In this document: one piece after another, positions 61,030 to 64,000 of the stretch
Position numbering within the stretch: the first letter of the stretch is position 1
How the letters are laid out: each line of letters opens with the position of its first letter
From: Pseudomonadota bacterium
GTDB lineage: Bacteria > Pseudomonadota > Gammaproteobacteria > Steroidobacterales > Steroidobacteraceae
Direction of reading: 5' to 3'
Assembly (NCBI GenBank): GCA_016703895.1
Contig: JADJBE010000001.1
Span: forward strand, 745,501 to 809,500
DNA length: 64,000 nt
The notes under the pieces: model-generated
The model's input: only the letters and a program-made list of their open reading frames with translations
Told to the model about the DNA's origin: nothing
Database searches by the model: none
Made by a program: the position numbers and the translations under genes

Positions 61030-61743
61030 ATGCAGTGGCTAGCGTCGGTCATCTTCACGAGCTATTTGTTCGTCTGGACGCCGCTCTACGGGCTGTTCTA
61101 TATGGCCGCGTCCCTGTTCTTATCGTTCCATGGGCGATATAAATTAGCCCGATTCTGGGCTCGCAGTATCTTGGGCGGATTAAAATTGATCTGCCGGCTC
61201 GACTGCCGTGTTGAGGGCATGGAGAATATTCCGCCTGAGCCCGGCGTCTTTTTCATGAAGCACTCGTCGGCCTGGGAGACGATCGCGCAGATGGCCCTGC
61301 TACCGCCACTGGTCTGGGTGATGAAGCGCGAGGTGTTGCGCATTCCGATCGTCGGCTGGAGTTGTCAGTTCGCCGGCAGCATTGCGATCGACCGTAAGTC
61401 GGGCAGCACGGCGGTCACCCAGATACTGGCGCAGGGCAAAGAACGCTTCGAGCGTGGCGCGTGGGTGATGGTTTTCCCGGAAGGCACACGTCTGCCGTTT
61501 GGCGAGACCCGCAAATACGGCGTCAGCGGCGCGCTGTTGGCAGTCGAGTGCAACAAACTGATCGTGCCCATCGCGCACAACGCGGGCTACTTCTGGGGAC
61601 GTCGCAGTCTCATCAAGAAGCCGGGCACGATAACGGTGCGGATCGGGCCGCCTATCCAGACGGCCGGACGCGACCCGCGCGATATCAATGCTGATGCACA
61701 GACCTGGATTGAAGCGAACGTCATCTCAACAAAGCTCGGCTAA
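61030..61743 (+). CDS. plsC: 1-acyl-sn-glycerol-3-phosphate acyltransferase
   Basis: 237 aa from ATG at 61030, 17 bp after glyS. Membrane-anchored N-terminus (FTSYLFVWTPLYGLFYMAASLFLSF), then KHSSAWETIAQM (HX4D-type motif with Glu in place of Asp), and VMVFPEGTRLPFGE, the acyl-acceptor motif. Makes phosphatidic acid. Common neighbour of glyQS in gammaproteobacteria. Confidence 0.9.
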   Translation: MQWLASVIFTSYLFVWTPLYGLFYMAASLFLSFHGRYKLARFWARSILGGLKLICRLDCRVEGMENIPPEPGVFFMKHSSAWETIAQMALLPPLVWVMKREVLRIPIVGWSCQFAGSIAIDRKSGSTAVTQILAQGKERFERGAWVMVFPEGTRLPFGETRKYGVSGALLAVECNKLIVPIAHNAGYFWGRRSLIKKPGTITVRIGPPIQTAGRDPRDINADAQTWIEANVISTKLG

Positions 61744-61757
61744 GCACAGGTCAGAGC

Positions 61758-62435
61758 CTATGCGCACCAGCCGGTATTGTCCGTCGAGAGGTCCAGCTTG
61801 ACCGGCCAGGGAGCGTCAGCCGGTGTCGGCCAGCAGCGGACCGTCCATGCATGCGGGCCAGCTACCAGCTGGGGTCCGACGGCGACCGCGGCCAAGACGA
61901 GTGCCGTGCGCGGCTGCCAGACACGGGCATGCCACGGGCCTGGCGTCGGTATGGTGGCACGCCAGCCTGCGAGCTGGCGCTCGAACACGCACTCGCGCAG
62001 CGCAGCTGCGAGCGGCATAGGCAGCGCTTTGGCAAACGATTCTTTGAGGGTCCAGAGTTGGTAGAAGTACAGTGGCACCGCAGCAGGCTCAGTCGAGAGC
62101 AACTCACGCAGTTGTTCGTATTCCACGGTCGCAAATGCGGCGCGTGCGAGGCGCATGAAGTCGCGCGGTTTGATCAGCTCGAGATCGACGCCCACCGCAG
62201 CGGCCTGCGCGTCGCGCACCAACGCCGCAAAGTCACCGCTATGGCTCATGCTCTGCGCCGCGCGAGTCAGACCGGCGTGCGCCAGCAACGCGCGGCTGAT
62301 TTGCCATTGCAGTCTGCGTCGTGGTGCGCGCATGCGTTGGTAGCGGGCCGCATCAGCCGCAGTTGCTTGGGAAAGGTCGAAGTGCTGCGCAGCCTGCCGG
62401 TCGGCCAGCCAGACTGTCGGGGCATCCTGATTCAT
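61758..62435 (-). CDS. 4'-phosphopantetheinyl transferase
   Basis: 225 aa from ATG at 62435. Sfp-type transferase that attaches phosphopantetheine to carrier proteins. Core motifs AVGVDLELIKPRDF (Mg2+ Asp) and LYFYQLWTLKESFAKAL (conserved W-T-x-K-E). Its start codon overlaps, on the other strand, the start of the acyltransferase gene (CATG). An ACP gene is 0.9 kb away, its likely substrate. Family certain, ACP partner inferred. Confidence 0.87.
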   Translation of the reverse strand: MNQDAPTVWLADRQAAQHFDLSQATAADAARYQRMRAPRRRLQWQISRALLAHAGLTRAAQSMSHSGDFAALVRDAQAAAVGVDLELIKPRDFMRLARAAFATVEYEQLRELLSTEPAAVPLYFYQLWTLKESFAKALPMPLAAALRECVFERQLAGWRATIPTPGPWHARVWQPRTALVLAAVAVGPQLVAGPHAWTVRCWPTPADAPWPVKLDLSTDNTGWCA

Positions 62436-63236
62436 GGCGGCTAGCATACAAAGCGATGCGGCCGTGCGGGGCGACGCATGGTGGGGCCGACTTCTGGTCA
62501 CCGCCTTCTGCTTCACCATGTTTGGGCTGGGCGGCCTGGTGCTCGGTCTCGTCGTTTTTCCGATCTATTGGCTGCTGCCGGGTGGCGAGCAGGCGCGGCG
62601 CGAACGCGCCCGGCGCACCGTGGCCCTCGCGATGCGCGCATTTGTCTGGCTGATGAGTTCGTTGGGGGGATCAGCTACGAGATCCGCGGCGCGCAACGGC
62701 TGGGGCGCCCCGGCCAGCTCGTCATTGCCAACCATCCGACCATGTGCGACGTGATCTTCTTGCTCGGCTTCAGTCGCGACTCCTGCAGCATCGTCAAGCA
62801 CCAGCTGTTTCGCAACGCGTTCACCGCGCTCGCTGTATCGCAGTCGGGTTACGTCAAAAACGAGCCCACCGAGGCGATGATCGAACACGCCAGCAACGTC
62901 TTGAAGAGCGGTCAATCGCTGATCGTGTTTCCACAGGGGACGCGCAGCCGGCCCGGCGAGGCGATGCGTTTTCATCGGGGCGCAGCCGCCATCGGTATCC
63001 GCGCCGCGGACTTCATTACCCCCGTGTTCATCTGGTGCACGCCGGTGGTACTCGGCAAGGGACAACCTTGGTATCGGGTGCCCGCCCGGCGGCCCCATTT
63101 CGTCCTGCAGATTGGCGAAGACTTGCCGCTGGCACCCTTTCGCGGCGAGCGGCCTGGCCCGGTCGCGGCGCGGCAATTGAACCAACACCTGATCGAGTTG
63201 TACGAGGCCCGTATTTCCGGCGGGCCGTTGCATTAG
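62434..63236 (+). pseudogene. Lysophospholipid acyltransferase family protein, frameshifted
   Basis: First frame (ATG 62434): membrane segment LLVTAFCFTMFGLGGLVLGLVVFPIYWLLPGG and AMRAFVWLMSSLGG. Second frame: ISYEIRGAQRLGRPGQLVIANHPTMCDVIFLLGF (HX4D as HPTMCD), VSQSGYVKNEP, IVFPQGTRSRPGEA, and a C-terminus of about 100 residues ending SGGPLH. The G6 run at 62664-62669 lacks one G. Similar acyltransferases sit in aryl-polyene/xanthomonadin and related lipid clusters beside an ACP. Confidence 0.8.
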
Positions 63237-63299
63237 CATACGCACCTTGAGGGAGCGGCCAGCCGGCGGACCGACCGGCGACACTGTTTGGAACCTGCC

Positions 63300-63548
63300 A
63301 TGCAATCACGCGAACAAATCTACGCCTTGGTGCGCGATGCACTCGCGGAGCTTTTCGAACTCGAACCGGCGCGTATCACCTTGGACGCCCATTTAAATGA
63401 CGACCTGGAAATCGACAGTATCGACGCCGTCGACCTGATCGATCGCCTCAAGAAGGCGACCGGCAAGAAGATGAGCGCGGATGATTTTCGCAGTGTCCGG
63501 ACCGTCAACGATCTGGTGCTCACGATCGAGCGCCTGCAGGGCCCGTGA
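63300..63548 (+). CDS. Acyl carrier protein
   Basis: 82 aa from ATG at 63300. Attachment Ser in DLEIDSIDAVDLIDRLK (the DSx motif near residue 38), flanked by the four-helix pattern. Not the primary fatty-acid ACP, which normally sits with fabD/fabG/fabF; more probably specific to the local cluster. The stop overlaps the glycosyltransferase GTG (GTGA). Confidence 0.9.
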   Translation: MQSREQIYALVRDALAELFELEPARITLDAHLNDDLEIDSIDAVDLIDRLKKATGKKMSADDFRSVRTVNDLVLTIERLQGP

Positions 63549-64000
63549 GCCCAGGTTTCTCACTCGTCGCTGTCCTGCCCGTCTACAACCATGAGGATGC
63601 GGTGGGCCGAGTGGTTGCAGGCCTGCGGGCAGCGGGTCTGCCCGTCATATTGGTAGATGACGGTTCTGCACCGCGTTGCCGCGCGGTACTACAGCAACTG
63701 GCCGGCGCGGCCGACGTCAGTCTGGTGGTCAATCCGCACAATCTGGGTAAAGGCGGTGCTGTCAGCGCTGGCCTGCGCGCTGCGCTGCAGGCCGGCCACA
63801 CGCACGCGCTGCAGATCGACGCGGACGGCCAACACACGCTGGCGGACATCCCGCGCTTCATCGCTGCAGCGCGCGTCGAACCCAACGCCGTGATCTGCGG
63901 CCAGCCCGTATTCGATCAATCAGTGCCACGCTTGCGATTCTATTCACGCTACCTGACGCACGTGCTCGTCTGGGTCCACACCCTGTCATTCGATATCCGC
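63545..64000 (+). CDS. Family 2 glycosyltransferase, partial (right edge)
   Basis: GTG at 63545 opens 152 codons to the window end. GT-A fold: SLVAVLPVYNHEDAVGRVV, ILVDDGSAPR, NPHNLGKGGAVSAGLRAAL, QIDADGQHTLADIPRF with the DxD metal motif, and VEPNAVICGQPVFDQS. Such enzymes move sugars from UDP- or dolichyl-type donors; the C-terminus is cut, so a membrane extension cannot be judged. Coupled to the ACP gene; a part of a lipid/pigment cluster by context. Confidence 0.88.
   Translation, partial: MSPGFSLVAVLPVYNHEDAVGRVVAGLRAAGLPVILVDDGSAPRCRAVLQQLAGAADVSLVVNPHNLGKGGAVSAGLRAALQAGHTHALQIDADGQHTLADIPRFIAAARVEPNAVICGQPVFDQSVPRLRFYSRYLTHVLVWVHTLSFDIR

Noticed and set aside
1..64000. tRNA, rRNA, CRISPR, insertion sequences or prophage
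   Set aside because: No cloverleaf-like sequence, regular spaced repeats, transposase or terminal inverted repeats were noticed on reading both strands.

Overview
The window reads as one contiguous piece of a GC-rich gammaproteobacterial chromosome. The evidence is the gene orders: rsmG-parA...parB-atpIBEFHAGDC, yibN-grxC-secB-gpsA, glnA-DUF4124-ntrB-ntrC with a sigma-54 promoter, glyQ-glyS, and dtd followed by tatABC. Branched-chain acid degradation, a methylcitrate cycle and a DUF1640-type gene fit a Nevskiales/Steroidobacterales-like lineage, but that placement is inference. No rRNA, tRNA, CRISPR array, prophage or insertion sequence was seen.

Layout. 1-12.8 kb (minus strand): F1Fo ATP synthase operon, a terminator, parB, a hybrid sensor kinase, a membrane protein, parA and rsmG. 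parA and parB are normally adjacent; here two extra genes separate them. 12.8-18 kb: propionate catabolism (prpD, prpC, prpB, acuI) with a small plus-strand coiled-coil gene lodged between prpD and prpC. 18-25 kb: a lipoprotein, a GNAT acetyltransferase, glutathione reductase, the bkd branched-chain 2-oxoacid dehydrogenase operon (E1 alpha, E1 beta, E2) and its divergent Lrp-type regulator, with a perfect inverted repeat between them. 25-31 kb: an MBL-fold hydrolase, a PrpB-like lyase, an S9 peptidase, a diheme cytochrome c and a TRAP-type binding protein. 31-37.7 kb (plus): dtd, tatABC, a POT and an OPT peptide transporter, a 13-bp tandem repeat and an EamA transporter. 37.7-45.6 kb: envelope and signalling genes (YvlD-like, AHSA1, MAPEG, DedA, CtpA, GGDEF/EAL, EnvC). 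45.7-50 kb (plus): yibN-grxC-secB-gpsA running straight into a putative zinc metallopeptidase and an ATP-grasp ligase. 50-57.9 kb: trmL, a class 1B-type pyrD, ntrC/ntrB, a DUF4124 protein, glnA, and a Xre-RES toxin-antitoxin pair facing away from glnA. 58-64 kb (plus): glyQ/glyS, an acyltransferase, a phosphopantetheinyl transferase, and the start of what looks like an aryl-polyene/xanthomonadin-type lipid-pigment cluster (acyltransferase, acyl carrier protein, family-2 glycosyltransferase), cut by the window edge.

How the genes work together. Bkd turns branched-chain 2-oxoacids into acyl-CoAs, some of which yield propionyl-CoA. PrpC, PrpD and PrpB oxidise that to pyruvate plus succinate, and AcuI can feed acrylyl-CoA into the same pool. 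NtrBC and the sigma-54 promoter give nitrogen control of glnA. OPT, POT and the S9 peptidase point to a peptide-eating lifestyle.

Important caveat. At least nine genes are broken by small indels, among them glyS, grxC, bkdB and envC. Several lie in G or T homopolymers. Because essential genes are hit, uncorrected sequencing errors are the most economical explanation. One case, an 8-bp tandem duplication in the lrp gene, looks more like a real mutation.
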